Part shown: in pieces, positions 49,086 through 58,078 of the stretch
How positions within the stretch are numbered: position 1 is the stretch's first letter
How the letters are laid out: every line of letters begins with the position of its first letter
Source of the DNA: CAVQXR01 sp046330455
GTDB taxonomy: Bacteria; Actinomycetota; Thermoleophilia; Gaiellales; Gaiellaceae
DNA length: 64,000 nt
Direction: 5' to 3'
NCBI GenBank assembly: GCA_046330455.1
Contig: JAXLSU010000012.1
Coordinates: 47,085-111,084, forward strand
Made by a program: the position numbers and the translations under genes
Notes under the pieces: model-generated
What the model saw: the letters and a program-made list of their open reading frames with translations, nothing else
What the model was told of the DNA's origin: nothing
Database searches by the model: none

Positions 49086-50651
49086 CTACATGCGCTCGGG
49101 CGCCTCGACCCCGACGAGGTCGAGGCAGCGGGCGATCACGGCCTTCGTCGACCGGCACAGCGCGAGTCGGAAGCCCTCCGCGTCGCTTCCCAGCACCCGG
49201 TGGTGGTGGTAGAAGCGGTGGAACTCGTCGGCGAGCCGGACGGCGTAGACCGGGACAGCGTGCGGGCCGCGGCGCTCCGTCGCCTCGGCGACGAGGCCCG
49301 GGAACTCGACGAGGCGCTTGAGCAGCTCTCGCTCCTCCGGCGCCGGAGCGTGCGGGGGAGCGGCTTCGGGCTCGACCTCTGCGGCGTTGCGGAGGATCCC
49401 GGCGATCCGCGCGTGGGCGTACTGGACGTAGTACACGGGGTTCTTCTCGCTCCGCTCGCGCGCGAGGTCGACGTCGATCTCGATCGTCTGGTCGTGCCCG
49501 CGGTTCACGAGGTACCAGCGGGCGGCGTCGACGCCGATCTGGTCGAGGAGGTCGTCGAGAAACACGATGTTCCCGGCCCGCTTCGACATCTTCCCCTCGG
49601 TCAGGTGGACGAGCTGGTAGAGCAGCACCTCGACCCGGTCGGGGTCGTAGCCGAGCGCGGACGCCGTCGTCCTCAGGTACTGGACGTGCCCGTGGTGGTC
49701 GGCGCCGAGCACGTAGACGAGCCGGTCGAAGCCCCGGGAGAACTTGTCGTGGAGGTACACGGCGTCGGCCGCCTCATAGGTCGGGAGCCCGCCCCGCTCC
49801 GGCGAGCGGATCAGCACGTAGTCCTTCTCGGCCCCGTGCGCGCTCGCGCGCAGCCAGGTCGCGCCCTCGGCCTCGTAGGTGTCGAGGCCCTCGAGCAGCT
49901 CGGGAATCCGCAGCTCGAGCTCGCTCTGGCGCGCCCAGGTGTCGACGTGGATCCGGAAGCGCTCGAGGCTCGCCTCGATCTGCTCGAGCATTCGCGGGAC
50001 GGGATCGCCGGGAACGGCCGCGAGCTCACCGACGTATGCGCCGTGGTAGCCGTCCTCGGGTGGCTCCTCGCCCCGCCGGTGCGCCTCGACCGACTCCCGG
50101 AAGCGCTCCATCTGGCGACCGGCGTCGTTGTAGTAGTACTCGCGCTCGACCGTGTGCCCCGCGAACCCGAGCAGCCGCGCGACCGCATCGCCGTAGGCGC
50201 CGTTGCGCGCTCCTCCGATGTGGAGCGGCCCTGTGGGGTTGGCGGAGACGAGCTCGACCTGGATGCGCTCCGGCCGCACGGCCGAGCCCGCGCCGTAGCG
50301 GTCGCCCGCCGCGAGCAGCTCGCCGAGCGCCGTCGTCACCCAGGCGGTCGAGACCCGGAGGTTCAGGAAGCCCGGCCCGGCGACGTCCACGGTCTCGACC
50401 AGCCCGCCGAAGTCGGCGGTCGCCGCGAGCGCCTCGGCGAGCTCGCGTGGCTTTCGCCGCAGCGCGGGTGCGAGCTGGAGCGCGACGGTCGTCGCGAAGT
50501 CCCCGTGCGCCGCGTCCTTCGGGCGCTCGAGCTCGACCTCGATCCCCTGCTCGGCGCCGAGCGAGCGCAGGGCGACCTCGATCGGCTCGACGAGCTGCCG
50601 GATTGCCTCCGGGCTACGCAACGGGCTCCGGAGCGCGGAGGAGCCCACCAC
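49086..50651 (-). CDS. argS: Arginyl-tRNA synthetase
   Basis: This 521-residue class I synthetase has the HIGH motif as HIGG in PTGPLHIGGARNGAYG, KMSKRAGN, a DHHGHVQYL block and the C-terminal DALR anticodon-binding region ending AVIARCLDLVG. It is somewhat shorter than the usual 550-580 residues. A GTG at 50651 is taken as start; the 5-prime region has no obvious ribosome site or promoter. The 206-bp stretch upstream (50652-50857) shows no gene. Confidence 0.96.
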   Translation of the reverse strand: MVGSSALRSPLRSPEAIRQLVEPIEVALRSLGAEQGIEVELERPKDAAHGDFATTVALQLAPALRRKPRELAEALAATADFGGLVETVDVAGPGFLNLRVSTAWVTTALGELLAAGDRYGAGSAVRPERIQVELVSANPTGPLHIGGARNGAYGDAVARLLGFAGHTVEREYYYNDAGRQMERFRESVEAHRRGEEPPEDGYHGAYVGELAAVPGDPVPRMLEQIEASLERFRIHVDTWARQSELELRIPELLEGLDTYEAEGATWLRASAHGAEKDYVLIRSPERGGLPTYEAADAVYLHDKFSRGFDRLVYVLGADHHGHVQYLRTTASALGYDPDRVEVLLYQLVHLTEGKMSKRAGNIVFLDDLLDQIGVDAARWYLVNRGHDQTIEIDVDLARERSEKNPVYYVQYAHARIAGILRNAAEVEPEAAPPHAPAPEERELLKRLVEFPGLVAEATERRGPHAVPVYAVRLADEFHRFYHHHRVLGSDAEGFRLALCRSTKAVIARCLDLVGVEAPERM

Positions 50652-50857
50652 CGGGCGCTCGCGTGACGATCAGGAGCGCCTCGAGCTCGCGCCCGGGCCT
50701 CGGAGGTGCGGCCGGCGAGCCCGGCTCGAGCCGTCGAGCCCGCCCACGACCTGTCTCGTCCGCTGCCCCGGCCACGTCCCGGTCACGATACCGCGGGCGG
50801 TCGGGTGCACCACGCCCCTACCCGGCAGCGTGACCGGGGAGACGTGGTCGGCCCTGC

Positions 50858-52111
50858 CTACGGCGTCCGGAACGACAGCGCCATCGCCAGGCGCTGCACC
50901 CCCGGCGGGTGGGTGCCGAGCACGACGACTGCCCACGCCGGCGGTGCGGGGTCGACGAGCGCTTCACGCGCGAGCGTCCGGACGAGCGAGGCGGCCGCCG
51001 CCGGATGCTCCGTGGCGACGAGAGCCAGCCAGTCGGCCTCCCGTTCGTAGCGCCGCGAGATCGCGTTCGCGACGGGCAGGGCGGCGAGGTACAGGCAGAA
51101 GGCGACGAGCAGAGCAAACGGGACGAGAGCCGGTCCGCCGCCGCCTCCGGGATCGCCCCGGCGCCCGACGAGCCACGCGAGGATGGCCGTTCCCGGAACG
51201 ACGAGCAGCGCGAACCAGGCGACGCCCTTGAAGACGTGGCGGCGGGCCACGTGCGCGACCTCGTGCGCCGCGACCGCCCTGATCTCCGCCCCGGTGAAGC
51301 GTCCATCGAGCAGCGTGTCGTCGAGCACGACCCGACGGGTCGGACCGAGCCCGGTCACGCGGGCGTTCGGCGCGGTCGTCCGGGCGCTTACCTTCGCCAC
51401 GGCGACCGTGCCCACGTCGACCCCGAGCCGCTCACCGGTCGCGACGATCGCAGTGGCGAGCCCGCCGGCCGGGAGCGGCGTCGTTCCCGTCGACAGGCGC
51501 TCGACGACCGGCTGGAGCCCCACGACGACGAGCCCGAGGAGCGCGAGACCGGTCGAGGCCGGGATCCACCAGCGCCGGCCGAAGCGAGGCGCGAGCAGCA
51601 GGCTGCCCCAGACGGCGAGCCCGGCGAGCCCGGCGAGGATCACGAGGCCGACGGCCCGGCCCTCGAGCCAGCCTCCGTAGCCCTCGACCGCGAGCCCGTA
51701 CCGGCGCGTCCACCAGTGGGCGACCGCCTGCGGGACGAGCGCCGCCGCCCAGACGGCGACCGCGACCAGGAGCGCCACGACGAGGCCCGTCCGGGCCCGC
51801 CCCCGGGTGACCCTCCCCGCGACGGCTGCGAGCGGACGGCCCCACCTGACGAGCAGCACGAGCGTGGCGAGCTGGACGAGCACCGTTGCGACCCAGAGCC
51901 ACCGGAGGCCGTCGCGGTAACGCTCGGCGCGGGCGAGCTCGTCGGCGGGGAGCACGGCCGACGGGTCGAGCCGCTCGAGCTCGAGCCCGGGCACCTGCGT
52001 TCGCAGCAGCAGTGCCGCCGCGACCGCCCAGCCCGCGGCGAGCGCCGCCAGGGCGAGCGCCCGCGCTATCGTGCGGCGCCGATGCGCGTTGCGGTGATCT
52101 CCGACGTCCAC
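50858..52111 (-). CDS. M48-family membrane metallopeptidase (Ste24/CAAX-like)
   Basis: This 417-residue protein has seven or so membrane helices and the zinc motif HEVAH in RAVAAHEVAHVARRHVFKGV, with the glutamate YEREADWLA supplying the third ligand. The architecture (helices before and after HEVAH, then EREAD) is that of Ste24/CAAX prenyl protease 1 or HtpX. It is likely a quality-control or processing protease in the membrane. The GTG at 52111 has GAGG upstream but overlaps the divergent phosphoesterase gene by 30 bp, so the exact start is doubtful. Confidence 0.82.
   Translation of the reverse strand: MDVGDHRNAHRRRTIARALALAALAAGWAVAAALLLRTQVPGLELERLDPSAVLPADELARAERYRDGLRWLWVATVLVQLATLVLLVRWGRPLAAVAGRVTRGRARTGLVVALLVAVAVWAAALVPQAVAHWWTRRYGLAVEGYGGWLEGRAVGLVILAGLAGLAVWGSLLLAPRFGRRWWIPASTGLALLGLVVVGLQPVVERLSTGTTPLPAGGLATAIVATGERLGVDVGTVAVAKVSARTTAPNARVTGLGPTRRVVLDDTLLDGRFTGAEIRAVAAHEVAHVARRHVFKGVAWFALLVVPGTAILAWLVGRRGDPGGGGGPALVPFALLVAFCLYLAALPVANAISRRYEREADWLALVATEHPAAAASLVRTLAREALVDPAPPAWAVVVLGTHPPGVQRLAMALSFRTP
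52067..52072 (+). promoter_or_regulatory. Predicted -10 box of the phosphoesterase gene
   Basis: TATCGT lies nine bases before ATG 52082, inside the likely 5-prime end of the divergent M48 gene. Confidence 0.4.
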
Positions 52112-52810
52112 GCGAACCTCGCCGCGCTCGAGGCCGTCCTCGAGGCGGTCGACCGTGAGGCGCCCGACGCGATCTGGTGCCTTGGCGACATCGTCGGCTA
52201 TGGACCTGAGCCTAGCTCCTGCCGCGAGCTCGTCGAACGGCGTGCGGCCGTCTGCCTGTCCGGAAACCACGACCTGGGGGCGCTCGGCCTGATCGACGTC
52301 GAGGCGACGTTCAGCCCCGAAGCCGCCGCGGTCGCACGGTGGACGGCGGAGCGCCTCACCGCCTGTGACCGCCGCTTTCTCGAGGCGCTCGAGCCGGGAC
52401 GATCCGAGCCCGGCGTCGGCCTCTACCACGGCAGCCCGCGCGACCCGGTCTGGGAGTACGTCGTCTCGTCGGACGCTGCCGCCGCCGCGTTCGCCGAGGA
52501 CCCGAGCCCGCTGATCCTCGTCGGCCACAGCCACCTGGCGCTCGCGATCGGGCTCTCGCCCGACCTCCACGGCGGGCTCGCACCGGAGGGGACCTCGGTC
52601 GCGCTCGCGGACGGGCGCTGGCTGCTCAACCCGGGCTCGGTCGGCCAGCCGCGTGACGGTGACCCGCGCGCAGCCTGGCTACTCCTCGACCTCGCGTCCG
52701 CCACCGCGACGTTCCGGCGGACCGCGTATGACGTCGAGCGGACACAGAGCGGAATCCGTGCGGCCGGTCTCCCGGAGAGCCTCGCCGCGCGTCTCGCCGA
52801 GGGCGCCTGA
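52082..52810 (+). CDS. Calcineurin-type metallophosphoesterase
   Basis: This 242-residue protein has the five phosphoesterase blocks: AVISDVHANLAALEAV (Asp-x-His), CLGDIVGYGPEP (GD), CLSGNHD (GNHD), LYHGSPRDP, and LVGHSHLALAI (GHxH). It binds two metal ions and hydrolyses phosphate esters; the substrate is unknown, with YfcE-type phosphodiesterases as close comparators. It is divergent from the M48 protease gene and convergent with the ECF sigma factor gene. Confidence 0.9.
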   Translation: MRVAVISDVHANLAALEAVLEAVDREAPDAIWCLGDIVGYGPEPSSCRELVERRAAVCLSGNHDLGALGLIDVEATFSPEAAAVARWTAERLTACDRRFLEALEPGRSEPGVGLYHGSPRDPVWEYVVSSDAAAAAFAEDPSPLILVGHSHLALAIGLSPDLHGGLAPEGTSVALADGRWLLNPGSVGQPRDGDPRAAWLLLDLASATATFRRTAYDVERTQSGIRAAGLPESLAARLAEGA

Positions 52811-52813
52811 GCG

Positions 52814-53383
52814 CTACAGGCTCGCGAGCCGCGAGCACCCGTCGATCCCCTCGCGGGCGAGCGTGAGCTGGACCTCCTCACGCGCCTTGAAGATCCGCCA
52901 CTTCACGGTGGCGAGGGTGATCTCGAGCGAGTCGGCGATCTCCGCGTAGGAGAGGCCGACGACGTCGCGTAGGAGCAGCGCGAGCTTCAGGTCGGGGTTG
53001 AGCCCGCCGACCGCGCGCCAGACGGCGTCGATCATCTCCACCCGCTCGGGAGGCGCGTCGACCGCCTCGAGCACCGTCGTGTCGTCGAGGGCGTCGGGGA
53101 CCGGGCGGCGCTCGCGGGCGCGCAGCTCGTCGAGCACCCGGTTCTTCGCGATCTGGAACACCCAGGTGGTGAACCGGCAGCGAAGCGAGAACCCCGGGAG
53201 CCCGTTGTAGACCCGCAGGAAGACGTCCTGAGTGAGGTCCTCGGCGAGCGTGCGATCGCCGACCGTGCGCAGCACGTAGTTGAAGACCGGCCGCTCGTAC
53301 GCCGACACGAGCTCGGCGAACGCCCGCGCGTCACCTTTCTGCGCCTTGCGGAGAGTCGACAGCTCGGGCTGGGGCAGTGGCAC
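52814..53383 (-). CDS. ECF-type RNA polymerase sigma factor
   Basis: This 189-residue protein has sigma region 2 (LRKAQKGDARAFAELVSAYE, then RTLAEDLTQDVFLRVYNGL) and region 4 (LNPDLKLALLLRDVVGLSY, AEIADSLEITLATVKWRI). No anti-sigma gene is adjacent. The GTG start at 53383 has TACCGT nine bases upstream. It is a second ECF factor in the window, with a longer linker than the one at 1363. Confidence 0.93.
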   Translation of the reverse strand: MPLPQPELSTLRKAQKGDARAFAELVSAYERPVFNYVLRTVGDRTLAEDLTQDVFLRVYNGLPGFSLRCRFTTWVFQIAKNRVLDELRARERRPVPDALDDTTVLEAVDAPPERVEMIDAVWRAVGGLNPDLKLALLLRDVVGLSYAEIADSLEITLATVKWRIFKAREEVQLTLAREGIDGCSRLASL

Positions 53384-53392
53384 GGTTCGGAT

Positions 53393-53398
53393 ACGGTA
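53393..53398 (-). promoter_or_regulatory. Predicted -10 box of the second ECF sigma gene
   Basis: TACCGT on the minus strand lies nine bases before GTG 53383. ECF factors often auto-regulate through other promoter types, so this call is weak. Confidence 0.35.
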
Positions 53399-53459
53399 CC
53401 GGGGCCGTCAGCGGCCTGCGTGGTCAGATCAGTGTAGTGGCGCGATCGGGTGGGCCGCA

Positions 53460-53474
53460 CCGGAGCTTCTCCGG
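53460..53474 (-). terminator. Possible terminator hairpin after gpmI
   Basis: CCGGAG-CTT-CTCCGG forms a perfect 6-bp hairpin with a 3-nt loop, 18 bp after the gpmI stop in the minus direction. No T-run follows, so a factor-dependent or weak terminator is implied. Confidence 0.4.
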
Positions 53475-53491
53475 CCCGCGGTGACGGGCGC

Positions 53492-54970
53492 TCAGGCGGC
53501 GCGGAGCACGAGCGAGGAGCCGGTCATCTCCGCGGGCTGTGCGATCCCGAGCAGGTCGAGGCACGTCGGCGCCAGGTCGGCGAGCCCGCCACCATCGCGC
53601 AGGCCTACCGCGTCGGTCGTCACGACGAGCGGGACCGGGTTCGTCGTGTGCGCCGTGTGAGGCGAGACGCCGTCGGGCTCGAGCAGCTGCTCGGCGTTCC
53701 CGTGGTCGGCGCAGACGACGCAGACTCCCCCGGCCGCGCGGACGGCCTCGACGACGCGGCCCAGGCACGCGTCGACGGTCTCGACCGCCCTGACCACGGC
53801 CTCGATGACGCCCGTGTGGCCGACCATGTCCGGGTTTGCGAAGTTGACGATCACGAACTGGTACGCGCCCGCCTCGACCTCGGCGACCAGGCGCGCGGTC
53901 ACTTCACCGGCCGACATCTCGGGCTTCAGGTCGTACGTCGCCACGTCCTTCGGCGACGGAACGAGGATCCGCGTCTCGCCTGCCCACTCCTGCTCTCGCC
54001 CTCCGTTCAGGAAGTACGTCACGTGCGCGTACTTCTCGGTCTCGGCAACGTGGAGCTGGCGCTTCCCTTGCTCGGCGACGACCTCGGCCAGCGTCTCCGC
54101 CACGGCCTGCTCGCCGAACACGACAGGGCAGTCGAGCTCGTCGTCGTAGCGCGTCATCGTCGTGAGGTCGAAGCCCGCGTCGACCAGCCGGCGGCTCAGC
54201 TGCCGGGCCCGGTCGGGACGGAAGTTGAAGAAGACGGCCGCATCGGCCGCGGTCAGGCGGGGAAGCGGGGTGACCAACGGCTCGACGAACTCGTCGGTGA
54301 CGCCGGCGGCGTAGCTCGCCTCCACCGCCTCGACCAGGTCGTCGACAGCCGTCCCCTCCCCCTCGACGAGCGCGGCGAGCGCCCGCTCCGTCCGCTCCCA
54401 GCGCCGGTCTCGGTCCATCGCGTAGTAGCGGCCCACGACGGTCGCGATCGGCACGCCCTCCGCCACGAGCGCGCGCAGGTCGCCCGCCGCCGCGTGCGGC
54501 GAGACGTCTCGCCCGTCCGTGAACGCGTGGACGACCGTGCGGTCGGCCAGCCCGCGTCGCCGTGCCAGCTCGACGAGCGCCCGCAGGTGGTCGATGTGGG
54601 AATGGACGCCGCCGTGGGAGACGAGGCCGAGCAGGTGCACCCGACCGCCGCGCCGCGCCGCCCGGTCGAAGGCCGCGACGAGCGCCTCGTTCTGAAAGAA
54701 GGCTCCCGTCCGGATCGCCCGGTTCACCCGCTGGAGGTCCTGGTCGATCACGCGCCCGGAGCCGATCGTGAGGTGCCCGACCTCGGAGTTCCCCATCTGG
54801 CCCTCCGGCAGGCCGACGGCCTCGCCGGAGGCCTCGAGCGTCGTGTGCGGATACCGCGCCCAGAGCTCGTCGAAGACGGGCGTGCCGGCCAGCTCGACCG
54901 CGTTTCCCGGACCGGGCGGGGCGAGCCCCCAGCCGTCGAGGACGACGACCGCGACGAGCGGGAAGCTCAC
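53492..54970 (-). CDS. gpmI: 2,3-bisphosphoglycerate-independent phosphoglycerate mutase
   Basis: This 492-residue protein belongs to the alkaline-phosphatase superfamily. It has VLDGWGLAP with the metal-binding Asp, the phosphoserine loop QMGNSEVGHLTIGSGR, the VSHGGVHSHIDHL block, NFANPDMVGHTG and CADHGNAEQLL. It interconverts 3- and 2-phosphoglycerate with two Mn ions. The start overlaps the tpiA stop as GTGA, and it ends the gap-pgk-tpiA-gpmI operon. Confidence 0.97.
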   Translation of the reverse strand: MSFPLVAVVVLDGWGLAPPGPGNAVELAGTPVFDELWARYPHTTLEASGEAVGLPEGQMGNSEVGHLTIGSGRVIDQDLQRVNRAIRTGAFFQNEALVAAFDRAARRGGRVHLLGLVSHGGVHSHIDHLRALVELARRRGLADRTVVHAFTDGRDVSPHAAAGDLRALVAEGVPIATVVGRYYAMDRDRRWERTERALAALVEGEGTAVDDLVEAVEASYAAGVTDEFVEPLVTPLPRLTAADAAVFFNFRPDRARQLSRRLVDAGFDLTTMTRYDDELDCPVVFGEQAVAETLAEVVAEQGKRQLHVAETEKYAHVTYFLNGGREQEWAGETRILVPSPKDVATYDLKPEMSAGEVTARLVAEVEAGAYQFVIVNFANPDMVGHTGVIEAVVRAVETVDACLGRVVEAVRAAGGVCVVCADHGNAEQLLEPDGVSPHTAHTTNPVPLVVTTDAVGLRDGGGLADLAPTCLDLLGIAQPAEMTGSSLVLRAA

Positions 54971-55698
54971 CGGCCCGGCGCCGCGGTGCAGATCGCGAGG
55001 AACGTGTCGATCTCGAGCGACGCACCCCCGACGAGCGCACCGTCGACGTCGCGCCGGCCGAGGAGCTCGGCCGCGTTCTCGGGCTTCACCGAGCCGCCGT
55101 AGAGGATCGGCACGTCGAGCAGCCCGCGGATCAGCGCGTGGGCCTCCTGGGCCTGGTCGGGCGTTGCGGTCCGGCCGGTCCCGATCGCCCACACCGGCTC
55201 GTAGGCGAGCGTGAGCCGCTCGTGGGCGCCTACCGCCTCGGCGAGCGTCCCGACCTGCCGCCGCAGCACGTCCTCGGTGCGGCCGGCGACCCGCTCCTCC
55301 TCGAGCTCGCCGACACAGGCGATCGCCTCGAGCCCGACCTCGAGCACGTGGGCGATGCGGCGGGCGACCGTGTCGTCCGTGTCGCCGAAATGCTGGCGGC
55401 GCTCGGAGTGCCCGACGATCGCTCCGTCGACGCCGAGCTCCGCGAGCATCTCTGCCGCGACCTCGCCGGTGAACGCGCCCGTCGACGCCCAGTGCGCGTT
55501 CTGGGCGAGCACGGCGATACCTGTCCCGGCGAGGGCGTCGAGGGCAGGGCCAAGAGACGGGAACGGCGGAGCCACGGCCACCTTCACCCCCGTCGTCTCG
55601 GTCGCCCGGGCTGCGAGCGCGGCCGCGAACGCGGCAGTCTCGGCGGGCCCCTTGAACATCTTCCAGTTGCCGGCGACGTACGGGCGACGCGGTGCCAT
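54967..55698 (-). CDS. tpiA: Triosephosphate isomerase
   Basis: This 243-residue TIM barrel has the substrate lysine in VAGNWKMFKG, the catalytic His in IVGHSERRQHFG, the catalytic Glu in AYEPVWAIGTGRTA and GGSVKPENAAELL. It converts dihydroxyacetone phosphate to glyceraldehyde 3-phosphate. It lies 9 bp after the pgk stop and overlaps gpmI by 4 bp. Confidence 0.97.
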   Translation of the reverse strand: MAPRRPYVAGNWKMFKGPAETAAFAAALAARATETTGVKVAVAPPFPSLGPALDALAGTGIAVLAQNAHWASTGAFTGEVAAEMLAELGVDGAIVGHSERRQHFGDTDDTVARRIAHVLEVGLEAIACVGELEEERVAGRTEDVLRRQVGTLAEAVGAHERLTLAYEPVWAIGTGRTATPDQAQEAHALIRGLLDVPILYGGSVKPENAAELLGRRDVDGALVGGASLEIDTFLAICTAAPGR

Positions 55699-55707
55699 CG
55701 TCGAATC

Positions 55708-56796
55708 CTATTCGGCCGGAATCGCGGCCACGCCGGGAAGCTCGCGCCCCTCGAGGAACTCGAGCGACGCCCCGCCGCCCGTCGAGACCCAGCCGATCCG
55801 CTCGGCGAGCCCGGCCTCCTCGACCGCGCGGACGGAATCGCCGCCGCCCACGACCGTGAACCCGTCGCACCGCGCGACCGCCTCGGCGACCGCCCGCGTT
55901 CCCTCCGCGAACCGCGGCCATTCGAACACGCCCATCGGGCCGTTCCAGAACACGGTCCTCGCCCCCTCGATCCGTCCGGTGAAGCGACCGCTGGTCAGGG
56001 GGCCGATGTCGAGACCGAGCCAGCCCTCCGGGATCGCATCGACGCCGACCGTCCGGGCCTCGGCCGCCGCGTCGAATGCAGAGGCGGCGACCACGTCGTC
56101 GGGGAGCAGGAGCTCCGCACGCGCCTCGAGCTCGGCCCGGAGCCCCGAGTCGGCGCGGACGTCCTCGGCCATCTTGCCGCCGACGAGCAGCGTGTCGGCC
56201 CGTTCGGCGAGCCGCCGCAGGACGCCGATCTTGTCGGCGACCTTCGCGCCCCCGACGATCGCCACGAACGGCCGCTCGGGGTGCTCGACGAGGCGCGAGA
56301 GCTCGGTCAGCTCCCGCTCGAGCAGCAGCCCGGCGTAGGCCGGGAGGAGGTGCGCGATGCCCTCCGTCGAGGCGTGCGCGCGATGCGCCGAGCCGAAGGC
56401 GTCGTTCACGTAGAGGTCGGCGCGGGCGGCGAGCTGTGCCGCGTACGCGGGGTCGTTTGCCGTCTCGCCAGGATGGAAGCGCAGGTTCTCGAGGAGCGTG
56501 ACCGCACCCTCCGCCGGCTCGAAGGCGACGTCCCGCCCGAGCAGCGTCGCGAGATGCTCCACGATCGGGCGGAGGGAGAGCGCCGGGTCGGGCTTCCCCT
56601 TCGGACGCCCGAGGTGGGAGCAGAGGACGACCGTCGCGGCGCCCCCGAGGAGCAGGAACTCGACGGTCGGCAGCGTCGCCCGGATCCTCGTGTCGTCGGC
56701 AACGCGCGTGCCGTCGAGCGGCACGTTCAGATCGGCGCGCAGGAGGACGCGCCGCCCGGCGAGGTCGGCGTCCCGAACGGAGCGCGGCAGCCTCAT
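55708..56796 (-). CDS. pgk: Phosphoglycerate kinase, shortened form
   Basis: This 362-residue protein has the classic motifs VLLRADLNVPLDG, CSHLGRPKGKPDP, LLENLRFHPGE, VGGAKVADKIGV, FWNGPMGVFE and VVGGGDSVRAVEE. It is shorter than usual (about 390-400). The gap appears between GGKMAEDV and LLLPDDVVAA, where typical Pgk has about 19 more residues of a helix next to the nucleotide pocket. The enzyme makes ATP in glycolysis. It lies between gap and tpiA. Confidence 0.96.
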   Translation of the reverse strand: MRLPRSVRDADLAGRRVLLRADLNVPLDGTRVADDTRIRATLPTVEFLLLGGAATVVLCSHLGRPKGKPDPALSLRPIVEHLATLLGRDVAFEPAEGAVTLLENLRFHPGETANDPAYAAQLAARADLYVNDAFGSAHRAHASTEGIAHLLPAYAGLLLERELTELSRLVEHPERPFVAIVGGAKVADKIGVLRRLAERADTLLVGGKMAEDVRADSGLRAELEARAELLLPDDVVAASAFDAAAEARTVGVDAIPEGWLGLDIGPLTSGRFTGRIEGARTVFWNGPMGVFEWPRFAEGTRAVAEAVARCDGFTVVGGGDSVRAVEEAGLAERIGWVSTGGGASLEFLEGRELPGVAAIPAE

Positions 56797-56812
56797 GCCG
56801 GGCGGAACCGGC

Positions 56813-57811
56813 CTAGAGGAGCCGGCCGACCAGGTCGACGAGACGGTTCGAGTACCCCCACTCGTTGTCGTACCAGGAGAACACCTTCACCTCGCGCCCG
56901 TGGGCCATCGTCAGGGCGCTGTCGAAGATCGACGAGTAGCTGCTCCCGATGATGTCCGACGAGACGAGCGGCTCGTCGGTGTAGCGGAGGATTCCCGCGA
57001 GGCGGCCGGCGTCCGCGACCTCGCGGAACCGCGCGTTCACCTCGTCGGCGGTCACCTCGCGCTCGAGATGGGCGACGAGATCGACGATCGACCCGTCCGC
57101 GACCGGCGCGCGAACGGCGACCCCGTCCAGCTTGCCCTTGAGCTCGGGGATCACGAGCCCGATCGCCCTCGCGGCGCCCGTCGACGTCGGGATCAGGTTG
57201 ACGGCGGCCGCCCGCGCGCGGCGCAGGTCGCCGTGCGGGAGGTCGAGGATCTGCTGGTCGTTCGTGTAGGCGTGGATCGTCGTCATGAAGCCCGACGAGA
57301 TCCCGAACGAGTCGTTCAGCACCTTGGCGACGGGCGCGATGCAGTTCGTCGTGCAGGAGGCGTTCGAGACGATGTGGTGGCGCTCGCGATCGTAGGCCTC
57401 GTCGTTGACGCCGAGCACGAGGGTGACGTCCGGCTCCGTCGCGGGAGCGGAGATCACGACCTTCCGGGCCCCGGCGTCGAGGTGGAGCTGTGCCTGGTCG
57501 CGCTTCGTGAAGAACCCGGTGGATTCGAGCACGACGTCGACGCCGAGCTCCTGCCACGGGAGCTTCGCGGGGTTGCGCTCGTTCAGCAGCCGGAACTCCG
57601 CGCCACCGGCGCCGATGGTTCCGTCGCCGACGACGACGTCGCCGTCGAGCGGACCGAGCACGGAGTCGTACTTGAGCAGGTGGGCCATCGTCTTCGCGTC
57701 ACCGAGATCGTTGACCGCGACGAGCTCGATGTCGGCGCCCTGCTTGCGGGCCGCGCGGAAGAAGTTCCTCCCGATCCGGCCGAAGCCGTTGATGCCGACG
57801 CGAACGCCCAT
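56813..57811 (-). CDS. gap: Glyceraldehyde-3-phosphate dehydrogenase, type I
   Basis: This 332-residue protein has the NAD fold GINGFGRIGRNFFRA, the catalytic cysteine in SNASCTTNCIAPVAKVLND, the HAYTNDQQILDLPH loop and the C-terminal SWYDNEWGYSNRLVDL. It oxidises glyceraldehyde 3-phosphate to 1,3-bisphosphoglycerate. ATG 57811 has GGGAG upstream. It opens the operon with pgk, tpiA and gpmI, driven by a promoter with TAGAAT at 57878-57883. Confidence 0.97.
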   Translation of the reverse strand: MGVRVGINGFGRIGRNFFRAARKQGADIELVAVNDLGDAKTMAHLLKYDSVLGPLDGDVVVGDGTIGAGGAEFRLLNERNPAKLPWQELGVDVVLESTGFFTKRDQAQLHLDAGARKVVISAPATEPDVTLVLGVNDEAYDRERHHIVSNASCTTNCIAPVAKVLNDSFGISSGFMTTIHAYTNDQQILDLPHGDLRRARAAAVNLIPTSTGAARAIGLVIPELKGKLDGVAVRAPVADGSIVDLVAHLEREVTADEVNARFREVADAGRLAGILRYTDEPLVSSDIIGSSYSSIFDSALTMAHGREVKVFSWYDNEWGYSNRLVDLVGRLL

Positions 57812-57877
57812 CCCGCTCTCCCTTCGTGTCCCGTTGCCTGCCCCGGGCAGCGCCGCTCGAGGGCGCCGCACACGCCG

Positions 57878-57883
57878 ATTCTA
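57878..57883 (-). promoter_or_regulatory. gap: Predicted -10 box of the gap-pgk-tpiA-gpmI operon
   Basis: TAGAAT on the minus strand lies 66 bp before the gap ATG. No clear -35 is present at the usual spacing. The leader would be about 60 nt and contains GGGAG before the start. Confidence 0.5.
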
Positions 57884-58027
57884 GCCGCCGGGAGCACCGC
57901 CCCGAACCACCTACCACTTCCCGCCGAGCGCCCTCGCGGCCCTCCGCGCGACCCGTCGAGCCGCACCCGCGCGGGCAAGCAGGCCACGGCTCTGACCGAC
58001 CCCGCCCTGACCTCAACCGTCCAGGCT

Positions 58028-58078
58028 GGAACCCACCCGCAGGACCGGAACCCACCCCGGGGTGGGAACCAACCACCC
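58028..58078 (-). repeat. Three phased GGAACC(C)ACCC repeats upstream of the gap operon
   Basis: GGAACCCACCC occurs at 58028-58038 and 58047-58057, with a variant GGAACCAACCACCC at 58065-58078. The spacing is 19 and 18 bp, close to two helical turns. Between copies 2 and 3 the 16-bp palindrome CCCACCCCGGGGTGGG (58051-58066) is embedded. They lie about 150-200 bp upstream of the gap -10 box and could be regulator sites. The rest of the 627-bp space 57812-58438 holds no gene. Confidence 0.55.

Noticed and set aside
53401..53415. Remnant of the double-hairpin repeat (GGGGCCGTCAGCGGCC)
   Set aside because: Only the GGCCGTCAGC part matches; stems 1 and 2 and the GCGGGTC spacer are missing. It may be chance in GC-rich DNA.
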